In this document: piece after piece, positions 45,560 through 55,409 of the stretch | How positions within the stretch are numbered: the first letter of the stretch is position 1 | How the letters are laid out: every line of letters starts with the position of its first letter | From: Desmodus rotundus | Lineage: Eukaryota; Chordata; Mammalia; Chiroptera; Phyllostomidae | Reading direction: 5' to 3' | Assembly (NCBI RefSeq): GCF_022682495.2 | Contig: NC_071396.1 | Coordinates: 55,486,022 to 55,550,021 of the forward strand | DNA length: 64,000 nucleotides | Notes under the pieces: model-generated | Told to the model about the DNA's origin: nothing | The model's input: only the letters and a program-made list of their open reading frames with translations | The model's database searches: none | Position numbers and translations under genes: made by a program

Positions 45560-46520
45560 TGCATCGTCACAGAAGGTCCCAGTGCACGGCACTCGTTTAA
45601 AGCATTCAGCCACTAACACCACTGGAGTACCAGAAGAGGGTGTCTAGCTGGGTGTTCCACCCTGTCTGCCATCATTCACATGCTTCTTTAGTTCTGGAAG
45701 TAGGTGGTGGTAGATTATTCCTACTTTCATTTATCCTTGCTTATAATTCATGCAGTTACCTGGAGAAATGGGGAAGCCTCCTTGCATGGATGGATGGGTT
45801 GTCCTGTGCTCAGTGGCATCCAAAGACAGAGGAGTGCTTCGAGCAACCAATCTTTCCTGTGCAAAGTTTATTGATATGAGGACACAGTTATGAGCTTCAA
45901 TGAATGAAGCAAATTTTTGAAGCCCTTATTAAAGAAAAGATTTATAAAGGCCATTTCCTACTCAAAAGCACATACTCCATCAGCAAAAAGCCCCACTGCA
46001 TAACTCAGTCGATGTGACAGCATCACCACAAATCATCCAGACCAATCACACGAGAGAGCTCTGAGAGCCAAGTAGCAATCTTCCCTGCAGAAATCAGAGA
46101 GGCAGAACACGGGGCGTCCAAGGAGTGTAAGGCAGTGAGGGAAGAAACTGGAGGCAGACAGAGGAAGGAGGTGCCCTCAGAGATAAGAGGATGACCATGC
46201 CACACTACCTCCAAAAAAGAGGGGCCTTCCTCAGCCTCTCTCCACTGGAGCAGGGCTGCCTGACTATAGTGGGCTCTTCAAACTCCCTGATGTTTGCTCA
46301 GCTCTCCCATCTCAGAGAAACTATTTTGTAGCCAGAGATGCACTCCTTGCCTTTTGCAGAAAGACAGCAGCATTTTCTAATGGGTGAGGTCAAAGTGTAA
46401 ACAGAGCCGGGCTGAGTTAGTTAGGGAGCATCCATTCCCAGTCTTTGACCAGTTTCATTGTGCAGACCTACAGATAGTCAAAGAGCACCAGCACATTCTG
46501 GTCCAGGAGCTGACGATGAC
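45560..46520. other. Unique DNA, no gene seen
   Basis: No repeat I can name. Frames of 63-101 codons have no domain. Confidence 0.4.
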
Positions 46521-46524
46521 CACT

Positions 46525-46715
46525 TTTCCCAAAGTGTGTGCCAAACCATTCATGTCGGAAACAACTGTGAATTTGTGTAAAAGCACAATCAAGTTTTTGA
46601 CACCATCCAGACCTATTACATCACTGTCTGGGAGTGGAGCCAAAAATCTGTATTTTATAAGCACCCCAGGTGACTCTCCTGCACACTGATATTTGAGGAC
46701 TGCTGGACCAAAAGG
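46525..46715 (-). mobile_element. MER5A DNA transposon, antisense
   Basis: 'ccagacctattacatcactgtctgggagtggagcc', 'aaaatctgtattttataagcaccccaggtgactctcctgcacactgatatttgaggactgctgg' is MER5A in antisense, ending in its TIR. Confidence 0.75.
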
Positions 46716-46849
46716 TTATTTGTCTCCTCATACACCACCCCACCCTGCCTTGCTTCCTCTTCTCTTTCTCCTTCTCCCCTTTCTTGGAAAATGGAGAATA
46801 TACTCCCAAACACAGGAAAAAAATTATGTGTGATGCAAATACATTATAA

Positions 46850-47266
46850 CAATTAAAGCATTAATAAATATTTGTTGAATTATATTCACAGAGATGTTTA
46901 TAATACTGGATCACTAGTAAACAATAAATAAATGCCTCATAATAGTAACACTGTTAATTATGATAAACCCACTCTATGGTTTTTATGCAAGTATTAAAAT
47001 ATTATGTTTGCAGAAAGTTCTTAATAACTTGGGAGAAAGTATATTGAAGTAAAAGAATACAATGTTATCTATAAGGTATGTTCACAACTACGAAAAATAT
47101 TAATACTACATGAAAAAACAATACAAAGAAATAAACCAAAATATTAATAAAAGTAGTTACCTCCAAGTAATGAAGTTATGCTTGATTGTTTTTCTCCTTT
47201 CTACTTTTCTCTATTTCCAATTGTTCAACTAGCATGTAAAAATGTATAATTAGAAAAACTAAACTA
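46850..47266 (+). mobile_element. Old L1M 3' UTR, interrupted by a HAL1-type element
   Basis: 'gagatgtttataatactgg', 'ttatgcaagtattaaaatattatg', 'aacaatacaaagaaataaaccaaaatattaa' and 'gtaatgaagttatgcttgattgtttttctcc' resemble L1M. The last 15 bp are the TSD of the HAL1-type element. Confidence 0.55.
47252..47266 (+). repeat. 15-bp TSD, left, of HAL1-type element
   Basis: AGAAAAACTAAACTA; matches AGAAAAAGCAAACTA at 49284-49298 at 13 of 15 positions. Confidence 0.75.
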
Positions 47267-47276
47267 GATGGAGAAC

Positions 47277-47288
47277 CAAGATGGCGGC
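47277..47288 (+). promoter_or_regulatory. YY1-type site at the L1 5' end
   Basis: CAAGATGGCGGC is identical to the YY1 core site near the 5' end of human L1, where it positions transcription start. It lies 10 bp inside this element, supporting a full-length 5' end. Confidence 0.7.
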
Positions 47289-48051
47289 ATAGGTAGACAC
47301 ACTACACCTCCTCACACAACCAGGACTGACAGAAAATAGAACGACAAGGAAGTCCAACACCAAGGAGATAAAAAATAAACATTCATCCAGACCGGTAGGA
47401 GGGGCAGAGACGGGCAGCCGGGGTGGAGAGGACTCACGGCAAGTTGCTGTGGCGGGACAGAGACTGGCGGAGTGTGGGACCAACGGGGCAGGCAGTCTGA
47501 CCACTAGCAGACCCTGTGGCCCTACAGTCGCACACAGATAAACCAAGAGGGCCGGACTCAGAGGGGTGGAGAACGGGGCAGGCAGTGTGGCGGATAGCAC
47601 CCAGCGGCCCCACATTCGCGCATAGATAAATGGGACGAACAGCGGGGAGCGAAGCAGACCACGTAACCCAGGGCTCCAGTGCAGGGAAATAAAGCCTCAA
47701 ACCTCTGAGTGAAAACACCCGTGGGGGTTGGGGCAGCAGCAGGAGAACCTCTCAGCCTCACAGGAGAGGTCGCTGGAGACACCCACAGGGGCCTAGGGCG
47801 TGCACAAGCCCACCCACTCGGGAACCAGCACCAGAGGGGCCCAATTTGATTGTGGGTAGCACAGGGAGTGACTGAAATCCGGCACAGAGTGGAGCGGGTG
47901 CCATTGCTCCCTCTCGGCCCCTCCCCCAGGTACAGCATCACAGCTCAGCATCACTGCACAGCGATCAGTGTTACTCCGCCCCAGAGAACACCTAAAGCTC
48001 CACCCCTTTAAGTAACAGAAGCACCCAGACAAAAAAAAAAAAAAGGCCCAA

Positions 48052-48882
48052 ATGACAGAACACTTCAAAACTCCAGAAATAATTCAACTAAGCAGCGAAC
48101 AGATAGCCAACCTATCAGATGCACAGTTCAAAACACTGGTAATCAAGAAGCTCACAGAATTGGTTGAATTTGGTCGAAAACTAGATGAAAAAATGAAGGC
48201 CATGCTAAGAGAGACAAAGGAAAATGTACAGGGAACCAATAGTGAGGTGAAGGAAACTGGGACTCAAATCAACGGTGTGGACCAGAAGGAAGAAAGAAAC
48301 ATCCAACCAGAAAAGAATGAAGAAACAAGAATTCAACAAAATGAGGAGAGGCTTAGGAACCTCCAGGACATCTTGAAATGTTCCAACATCCGAATTATAG
48401 GGGTGCCAGAAGGAGAAGAGGAAGAGCAACAGATTGAAAACTTCTTTGAACGAATAATGAAGGAGAACTTCCCTAATCTGGCAAAGGAAATAGACTTCCA
48501 GGAAGTCCAGGAAGCTCAGAGAATCCCAAGGAAGCAGGACCCAAGGAGGAACACACCAAGGCACATCATAATTACGTTACCCAAGGTTAAAGATAAGGAG
48601 AGAATCTTAGAAGCAGCAAGAGAAAAGGACGCAGTTACCTACAAAGGTGTTCCCATAAGACTGTCAGCTGATTTCTCAAAAGAGACCTTACAGGCAAGAA
48701 GGGGCTGGGAAGAAGTATTCCAAGTCATGAAAGGCAAGGACCTACATCCAAGATTGCTCTATCCAGCAAAGCTTTCATTTAGAATGCAAGGGCAGATAAA
48801 GTGCTTCTCAGATAAGGTCAAGTTAAAGGAGTTCATCATCACCAAGCCCTTATTATATGAAATGTTAAAGGGATTTATCTAA
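48052..48882 (+). CDS. L1 ORF1 protein (ORF1p), HAL1-type
   Basis: ORF1p is the trimeric RNA-binding chaperone that coats L1 RNA in cytoplasmic ribonucleoprotein particles. This frame is complete, 276 residues (human L1 ORF1p: 338). Residues about 20-108 form a short coiled-coil-like N-terminal part (heptad-like L/I spacing, rich in E, K, Q). The RRM follows at about 109-187, with NIRIIGVPEGE (112-122) and PRHIIITLPKV (169-179) as the conserved strands. The C-terminal domain covers about 188-272. Residues 215-217 (ARR) and 237-243 (YPAKLSF), known to be needed for RNA binding in human ORF1p, are intact. The REKG motif reads REKD (190-193). The C-terminus lacks the last roughly 20 residues seen in human. 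The start has A at -3 (CAAATGA), an acceptable Kozak context. The length difference comes mostly from a shorter coiled coil. No stop, frameshift or ORF2 follows. Confidence 0.93.
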   Translation: MTEHFKTPEIIQLSSEQIANLSDAQFKTLVIKKLTELVEFGRKLDEKMKAMLRETKENVQGTNSEVKETGTQINGVDQKEERNIQPEKNEETRIQQNEERLRNLQDILKCSNIRIIGVPEGEEEEQQIENFFERIMKENFPNLAKEIDFQEVQEAQRIPRKQDPRRNTPRHIIITLPKVKDKERILEAAREKDAVTYKGVPIRLSADFSKETLQARRGWEEVFQVMKGKDLHPRLLYPAKLSFRMQGQIKCFSDKVKLKEFIITKPLLYEMLKGFI

Positions 48883-49037
48883 GAAAAAGAAGATAAAAAA
48901 TATGAACAGTAAAAATGACAGCAAACTCACAGTTATTAACAACCACACCTAAAACAAAAACCAAAGCAAACTAAGCAAACAACTAGAACAGGAACAGGAC
49001 CATAGAGATGGAGATCACATGGAGGGTTATCAACAGG

Positions 49038-49242
49038 GGAGTGGGAGGGGGAGGGGGGGAAAGGTATAGAGAATAAGTAGCATAAATGATAGGTGGAAAA
49101 TAGGCAGGGGGAGGGTAAGAATAGTGTAGGAAATGTAGAAGCCAAAGAACTTTTAAGTATGACCCATGGACATGAACTATAGGGGGGGAATGTGGGAGGG
49201 AAGGGGTGTGCAGGATGGAGTGGAGTGGGGGGGGGAATGGGA
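49038..49242 (+). promoter_or_regulatory. G-rich 3' UTR tract of the HAL1-type element
   Basis: Runs of G at 49038-49060, 49180-49210 and 49223-49235 are dense enough to form G-quadruplexes. G-rich tracts are typical of L1 3' UTRs and may help retrotransposition. Confidence 0.55.
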
Positions 49243-49283
49243 CAACTGTAATAGCATAATCAATAAATATATTTAAAAAAGAA

Positions 49284-49298
49284 AGAAAAAGCAAACTA
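49284..49298 (+). repeat. 15-bp TSD, right, of HAL1-type element
   Basis: AGAAAAAGCAAACTA; partner of 47252-47266. Confidence 0.75.
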
Positions 49299-49499
49299 AA
49301 TTAATACCACTTTAGGAGTTGGCAGTACCTTCTCTGTCATTGTACTGTGTTTTGGACCACACTGACTGGCATCTCAGCCCTAACTTCTAGATACATAACT
49401 CACTGCTGGAATTAGACTCCTAGCTTTAATATTCTGCAAGTCTGTTTAGCTGAGTTTCCCTATATTTTTCCATCCATCCATCAACTAAAAAAAATAGAA

Positions 49500-50335
49500 A
49501 CTTAATAAGACATTCCTTATTGACAAGTCTTACAAACAATATCTGAGAGCTACCATTTGATACAAAAATTCCACTTCCAGAAATACTCACACAAGTACAC
49601 AAAGAAACTTCTCACAGCAGTTCCTTGGGGCACTGTCCACAGACCAACACCTAGGTAAGTTATGGCTCATCCATCCAAAGGAGCAGCCTGCAATGAGGAG
49701 TCTTATGATGGGGCAACAAAATGGGACGCCAAGGAAGCACCAGTACTGCAAACTCTAGGTCTAACTACCAAGTTACAGGAAATCTGAGAAATAAAGGAGC
49801 AAGCTAAATGGCACAAGGAGGAAGCAATCAGCCAAGTGAAAATGTGGGGCACCATATAAGATTTGTTTCTCCAAGAAGTCAGTGGCAAAACTAAAAGGCA
49901 GAAAGAGGCGAGATGGGACACTGTTGTAAGGTGAAAAGAGAATGAAGAGCTATAACAAACAAGTGCAATGTATAGATTGTGTGTGAAACCTGGTTTGAAC
50001 AACCAACTGTAAAAAGACATTTTGGGGACAATCAGAAATTCAATTATTGTAGAAAATATTAAGATATTATATGTGGTGATAACATAGAGGTTATATTTTT
50101 AAAATTTATCTCAGTTTTTAAACTGTAAGTATTCATAAATAAAATAAAATGATTCTTGGGATATGCTTTGAAATATTCTCTTAAAAAGTAGAGGAAATAG
50201 ATAAAACAAATTTAAAAGATATTAATTTCTGAAGTTGTGACAGGTATATGAGAATTCTTCCTACTATTATCTCCATCTGTTTATTTAAAATTTTCCATGA
50301 CAAAAAACAAAAAGTTTTCAAGCAAAATTTGAGAA
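49500..50335 (+). mobile_element. Old L1M fragments, sense
   Basis: 'ccatttgatacaaaaattccacttccagaaatactcac' (about 49550) and 'tattatatgtggtgataacatagaggttatatttttaaaa...aaaattttccatgacaaaaaac' (about 50060-50310) read as L1M ORF2 end and 3' end. Not coding. Confidence 0.55.
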
Positions 50336-50439
50336 ATAATGTAGGTCTCTATATAATAATAAATGAAATAAATAAACAATAATAAAAGTAGTCATAGCGA
50401 GTACAATGAAATGATAAAATAGTACACAATACAATGTTA

Positions 50440-50680
50440 GCAACTAGGACACATAGCTTACTTAGTATGTGCAAGGCACTGTTATAAATATGTTTTGGGG
50501 ATTAACTCACTTAACCCTCAAAGTAACATTATAACAAAGGTACTTTAATATCCCCATTTTAGAGGTAGAGAAACTGAGGCACTCATAGGCTAAACCATCA
50601 CTTAGGGTCATAGAGCTAGTAAGGAGTGGAGCTGGGCACTCCTACATAGAAATGAACCACTGAGCTGCCGCTGCTATTCA
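50440..50680 (-). mobile_element. MIR SINE, antisense
   Basis: 'tgcaaggcactgttataaatatgttttggggattaactcacttaaccctcaaag', 'ccccattttagaggtagagaaactgaggcac' and 'catagagctagtaaggagtggagctggg' are clear antisense MIR. Confidence 0.8.
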
Positions 50681-50768
50681 CAGGCTGCAACATGATTCTA
50701 GGATGTTCTATTAAAAGAAGTAATCAGGGTGCAAATTATTGTCCAGAGTATGCTCCCCTTTGTGCTGC

Positions 50769-50784
50769 GTGTGTGTGTGTGTGT
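50769..50784. repeat. (GT)8 microsatellite
   Basis: Short pure GT run, likely low polymorphism. Confidence 0.75.
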
Positions 50785-50789
50785 ATTGT

Positions 50790-52055
50790 ATATATGCTCT
50801 GAGGGGTTTGTAAATATTATAATTATAATTTTTTGTAAATATGTACAAAAAATTATGAGAACAATTTGCTTTGGGAAGAGAACCTGGGAGTGGCAGACAT
50901 TTAGTTTTTATAAATTCCTGTCCTTATTGTTTTGATTTTTTTACCAGATTAATGAGTGGCTTTTTTACATCAAGAAGAATTATTTGAGTTTTGAGATAAT
51001 GGACCATTTCTGTTCTCCTCTTTATGATTTTCTAAGTAAAAAAAAAAACCCTAAAAAACATTATTCTTATAGTCATAAGTAAACAAAATCTTAAAATCAT
51101 ATGTAAATATTTATAAGTGGGAAACAAATGGGATAAATCTTAATGTTCTACATAAGAGGAAATTAATGACAAGTAAAAAGATATATTTTTATGTTTTAGA
51201 AATCAATATACAAATGTGAAACATATGTGCATGTTTAAGCTGTCTGAAATGACACACAAAATGGGTCACAGTGGTTACCCCTGAAGGCCACTGTCCCTGA
51301 TTTGACACCTCTAAGCTGTCCCCTCCAGTCCTGCTCCCCCCAGACCCCTCCCAAAGCAGCACCGAGTGTGGTGGCCTGAGCTGCAACGTGCTCCCGGCGC
51401 AAGTAACCAAGCTCGGCTGGCTGCCACCAAGTGCTCTGAGCGGCAGGGAGGAAGGAAAGGGACTCTCCCGGGCACAACTCTATTTCCAGTTTCAGGACGC
51501 AAAAACGGTGCAGATTCAAAGGGGAAGAGAGGTTTCTTTTATGTTTTCAGACCTTTATTCAACAGACATTTGTGATCACCTTCCCTGCGCTGGGCACTCA
51601 ATAGACAGAAAGGCTCTAACAGTGATGCCATTGACCAAACCCCTGCCCCGCCCTCTCGGTTTTCTCACTTCTGCTCTTCTAGGAAGCCATGATCCCCCAC
51701 ACTCAAGTCTTTGGAAACCAAGAAGTGAATAAAGATATGAGAGCTCTGCCTAAAGGCCTGGGAAGAATGAAAGTGAGCCTTTTACCAGAAAGCAGTGTGC
51801 TACGCACTTTGGCTTTGCTAACATTGGCCTCTTAACAATCGGTAAACCATTTTTTTCTCTTCCATTAAAAACTCATACTATGTAAGTGGTAAATTCACAC
51901 GGCAAGTTCTCCTTTTTCTCCTCTTTCTATCTGTTTCTTTGTGTCTCCTCTGCACAAACTGTGACTATAGTATGCTTTCGTTAAAGCACCTTTTTGTTTT
52001 TCTTGTGTTGATGGTGTGACTCCTATCAGGGTAAGCACTAAAGTCTCTGAACTCC
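50790..52055. other. Unique DNA, no gene seen
   Basis: An AT-rich half (to about 51230) and a more GC-rich half. The 114-codon frame at 51388-51732 and its neighbours lack domains. Confidence 0.4.
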
Positions 52056-52059
52056 AATC

Positions 52060-52470
52060 CTACTCACCTGCTTTTGTCCCTTGAAATCACTCCATCCCTC
52101 TGGCCAGGTGGGCTTTGCGCCATCCATCAGCTTTTCTGTCCTGCTCTTCACTCATTGATTTCACAGCTCAGCTCCTCGGTCACTTCCTTGAGGAGAGTGT
52201 CCCTTGTCCTTCCTCCCTAGGTCAAACATCCCTACTATATCCTCACCCACCATCACAGCTGCCCCTCTCGTAAAGCACCCTATTTGAAATGTCACATTGG
52301 CTGTTGTGATCGTTGAACACTACCTGCCCCGCCCACTAGGCTGTGCTCTCCCGGGAGACCAGTCGTTTTTTGCTGGCCATTTTATCTCCAGCCACTACTA
52401 CAAATGCAGGCACTTAAAACCATCCCATACATATCTGCTGGCTGCACTGAGAAAACGAGGGCATTTATCT
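52060..52470 (+). mobile_element. L2 LINE 3' end, sense
   Basis: 'ccttgaggagagtgtcccttgtccttcctcc', 'gtaaagcaccctatttgaaatgtcac', 'caaatgcaggcacttaaaaccatcccatacatatctgc' follow the L2 3' end. Confidence 0.65.
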
Positions 52471-52479
52471 TAATGATTT

Positions 52480-53195
52480 GTTTCTTTTTCCCTAAAATTC
52501 AATGTGCTCTGCCTGAGCCTAAGAGGAGTTAATCAATTAATATATTTTTCATCACCTTTAAACTGTGGCTCTTTACCCCTTTGGTATACTTCCTGGCAGT
52601 CAGGCCTTTCTTTGATTCCTCGATGTTTGCTTTATTTGCTTGTCAATGATTTTCACTGCTTTATTCAAAGTTAAGTGACCTGCTAAGACCACCTGAGGGA
52701 ACTCACATTTTTATCTCCTTCTCAAACTTTCTCTCCAAAAGAATAGTAGCCAGTAAAATTCCAATTTAGAGTGCCAATGGCTTCATGTAGCAGCCGCAGG
52801 AAACATGGAGAGATTAATAAGGTCTTGAGAATAGTCACGAGTTGAAATTGGCATTTTTTCCTTCCAAGAACGTTTATCTGTGAAACTGTGACTATCAGTA
52901 ATTGTCACCTTTGGAGGCCATCTAGAAAGAAATGGTGCACTGAGGCTTCGCTTTTCTGCCATAAGTCAAATAGTTCATAAAGTTGGTCATTGGATTATTT
53001 TATGAGATAAGAATTTTCTTTCCATCAACTTTTCTTTCGGAGAATAGGTTAGGGCAGTGAGATTTCAATTTGAAGTCTGAGCAGCTATAAGGCAGGGAGG
53101 TGGCACAGAGATGAACTTTTAAAAACCAGGAAATAAAGAGGACTGGATTTTTCTACCACAAGTTAAAGTCTACAAAAAGAAAAAAAATGAAGTGG
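52480..53195. other. Unique DNA, possible conserved noncoding stretch
   Basis: No gene or repeat seen. 52500-52980 has several homeodomain-like (TTAATCAATTAAT) and TGTCAA words. Confidence 0.3.
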
Positions 53196-53199
53196 AGCA

Positions 53200-53330
53200 A
53201 ATTTTTACAGAAGAGGAAAGTCAGAGTGAGAATGTAAGAAAAGAATTAAACATCACACAGCTAGTAAGTTACAGAGTGAGGCTTTGATTGTGAGCAGTCT
53301 GTGTGCCAAGTTCAGGCCATTACCACTATA
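53200..53330 (-). mobile_element. MIR SINE, antisense
   Basis: 'tttttacagaagaggaaagtcagagtgag' and 'catcacacagctagtaagttacagagtgaggc' are antisense MIR. Confidence 0.7.
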
Positions 53331-53334
53331 AGAA

Positions 53335-54335
53335 CCCATTTAAGTACAGAAAGCTAGCTCACTATCTGCCTATGGTAGAGATGGATGCATCACATTGTAT
53401 GATCATCAGTTAAACTTCTTGCTCTACTCCCACACTCACCAAGCAAACTGCAGATAATAATTTGGTTTTGTATTGTGAGGTAGAAATGTGCTGATTAGAA
53501 GACATACATACCTAGTTCCCTTATAAATTATATTTTTTAACATAAACTAATGAATAGCATTGCGATTTCTCAAACATCAGTTGCTTGTGAATTTAGTTCA
53601 ATGGAGTCCACTCTAAAGACAGGAGGGTCACCAGAGCGAGCTTAGGACCCTAGCTCATTACTGCCACCCTCTGGAGATGTGTCTGAGTGACCAGCTGGCT
53701 TTCCGAAGGTAAAGCCCGGCCCTCTATAATGGTTTGTCCCTTTTCTGCCCTCCACAAAGTCAAATAGAGTTCATGTTAAGTTCACTGGGTGTACAGTGGA
53801 ACCTTAGTGAGGTCTTATTATGTAAGATAACAGAATTCAAATTACTTACATTTTTTGTCAAATCATCTTTCTCTCTAAGAGCAAAGATGTCAAGAATTGT
53901 CCAATTTGGAGGAATCATTAGTGACCAACGAGTTCACAGAGAGGTGAGTTGAGACCCAAAATGATCAATAAATTTAATGAGGGTGACAAAGGGCCCTAGA
54001 CAAACTTTAGCTGCACTAAATTCCAGTAGGGATGTTCACATTGAGTTGGATTTTCTTTCTTCAAACCTACACTCTGATAACTATTTGCAAGTACAAGTTC
54101 AATTTGAGGTCAATGAATTCATACAGAGCTCAAAGAGAGTTTAGAGAGTCAGAAAATTCTTTGTGAATTAGGTCAATAAATTTAGCACTGAATCGTTGAC
54201 ATCAAAATGACAGTCACCTTTCAGGTGGGTATTTTTTCCTTCAGAACACTTTCCTAGTCCCTAGACATCAGAGAACATCAGAATCGGAGATAGAGGTCAG
54301 TACATTAAATGGCAAATTTACTTAAATAGTTTTCT
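53335..54335. other. Unique DNA, no gene seen
   Basis: The stretch 53600-53700 is complex but no exon is supported; the 72-codon frame 53734-53952 has no domain. Confidence 0.4.
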
Positions 54336-54339
54336 GAGA

Positions 54340-54800
54340 TCATAAAATCAGAGAACGGGAAGGAATCTTTGGGATCATCTAGTCTATTCTCACACTGAAG
54401 TGTGGAACTGCTGGGCTGTGAGGCAACAGGAAGTGAAGGCATGGGGGCTTGGGTTACACTCAGTGATCTTTAAACATTACTTTTACACTGAAGTAACCAT
54501 GCATGTATGACAGGGTAGAAGACAGGCAACAAGTACAACAACAAAAACCCTACTTTTCAAGGTAAAACAGTAATTCAAAGGAATTTTATCCAGTACTGGG
54601 CATTTCCAACTGTAGTCAAAGTTCTCTGAGGACCTGAACACTTTGCTCTATTTTAGTGAAAGAGTTCAACCAAACCCCAATCCAGTATCACTTTACAGAT
54701 GTGAAAATAGGCTCAGAGAGGGAAAGGGCCTCGGCCAAGGTCACAGAGCAACATTAGTAACTGAATTAAGACTGTGCAATGGGCTGACTGCTTCTGAACA
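54340..54800 (-). mobile_element. MIR/MIR3 fragments, antisense
   Basis: 'cataaaatcagagaacgggaaggaatctttgggatcatctagtc' (about 54345-54390) is MIR3-like. 'actttacagatgtgaaaataggctcagagagggaaaggg' to 'gccaaggtcacagagcaac' (about 54690-54790) is antisense MIR. Confidence 0.6.
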
Positions 54801-55011
54801 TCAGCAGCTGCTCCACACTGACTCAGCTCCCACTCCCCAAAGAGTACCTTTCTCCAGATGATTGCATATTTTCATAAGAGGAAGACAAACTTCAATGTCA
54901 TGATAAATAACTTTTAATAGGCACACTCAGTGGTTCTTCTGTTCCTAACAATTGTTCAAGGTTATTCCTACAAAGAGAAGTGAAAAGTAAAGTAGTAGGT
55001 TTGACTTTAAA

Positions 55012-55069
55012 GAAATCTGGGTTCTGCCTCACAGGGAAGATGTTCGCCTTCCCTGTGAGGCAGGATTTC
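55012..55069. repeat. Perfect hairpin, 16-bp stem, with extension
   Basis: CTGCCTCACAGGGAAG (55024-55039) pairs exactly with CTTCCCTGTGAGGCAG (55048-55063) around an 8-nt loop. GAAATC (55012-55017) and GATTTC (55064-55069) add six pairs across a 6-nt bulge. Such a perfect stem in unique mammalian DNA is uncommon. It could be a small RNA hairpin or a fold-back scar. Confidence 0.6.
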
Positions 55070-55084
55070 CTGACCTAGGATTTG

Positions 55085-55180
55085 TACATCCCCCGAGTCA
55101 GAATGACCTCTGGTGTTTATTCAATATGCAGACTCCTGGGCCTCATCCTGCGTCCTTGCTGACTGACAGCCTCTGGGGAC
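55085..55180 (+). mobile_element. MER5A-like fragment
   Basis: 'gagtcagaatgacctctggtg' and 'caatatgcagactcctgggcctcatcctgcg' resemble MER5A in sense. Short and diverged. Confidence 0.4.
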
Positions 55181-55200
55181 AGAGCTAATCAATTAACACA

Positions 55201-55409
55201 CAGGGCAGGGCCTGTATGTAAGGCCTGCTTGAGTGTAGTTGGTAGGATAATAACATGGGTGTAATGATTTATAGTTTTAATTTGAACACTTCACCTAAAA
55301 TGTCAAATGTGCTTGAGTGTGATATTGTTATGTTACAGAATTACTCACCTATGATTTTGTAATAAAAGATTTTATAACAAAAAAGGGGTGTTATTTGTGC
55401 TGGACCCTG
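55201..55409 (+). mobile_element. 209-bp TA-flanked MITE, copy 1
   Basis: Same family as 59716-59924 and the same length. Its right end reads GGACCCTG followed by TA; the left end reads CAGGGCAGGG and is preceded by CA (probably a mutated TA). The body ('tgcttgagtgtagttggtagg', 'cacttcacctaaaatgtca', 'gtaataaaagatttta') is AT-rich and encodes nothing. Shape and target site suggest a non-autonomous Tc1/mariner or pogo-type element. Confidence 0.75.

Larger units (their letters stand above)
47267..49283 (+). mobile_element. Complete ORF1-only L1 (HAL1-type, half-L1) element
   Basis: A 2.0-kb element with an L1 5' UTR (47267-48051), one intact ORF1 (48052-48882) and an L1-type G-rich 3' UTR that ends in GGGACAACTGTAATAGC, an AATAAATAT-rich end and an A-rich tail. 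ORF2 (endonuclease and reverse transcriptase, about 3.8 kb in a normal L1) is absent: I see no trace of either domain after the ORF1 stop. Flanking 15-bp TSDs show that the ORF2-less form itself was inserted, rather than arising from a deletion after insertion. HAL1 elements are a known class that must borrow ORF2p from L1. Age: TSD divergence suggests modest age, yet ORF1 is still open. Confidence 0.85.

Noticed and set aside
47259..48068. Four minus-strand frames of 91-127 codons
   Set aside because: They run antisense across the GC-rich L1 5' UTR of the HAL1-type element and are shadows of it.
48205..48564. 119-codon minus frame opposite ORF1
   Set aside because: Shadow of L1 ORF1 on the other strand.
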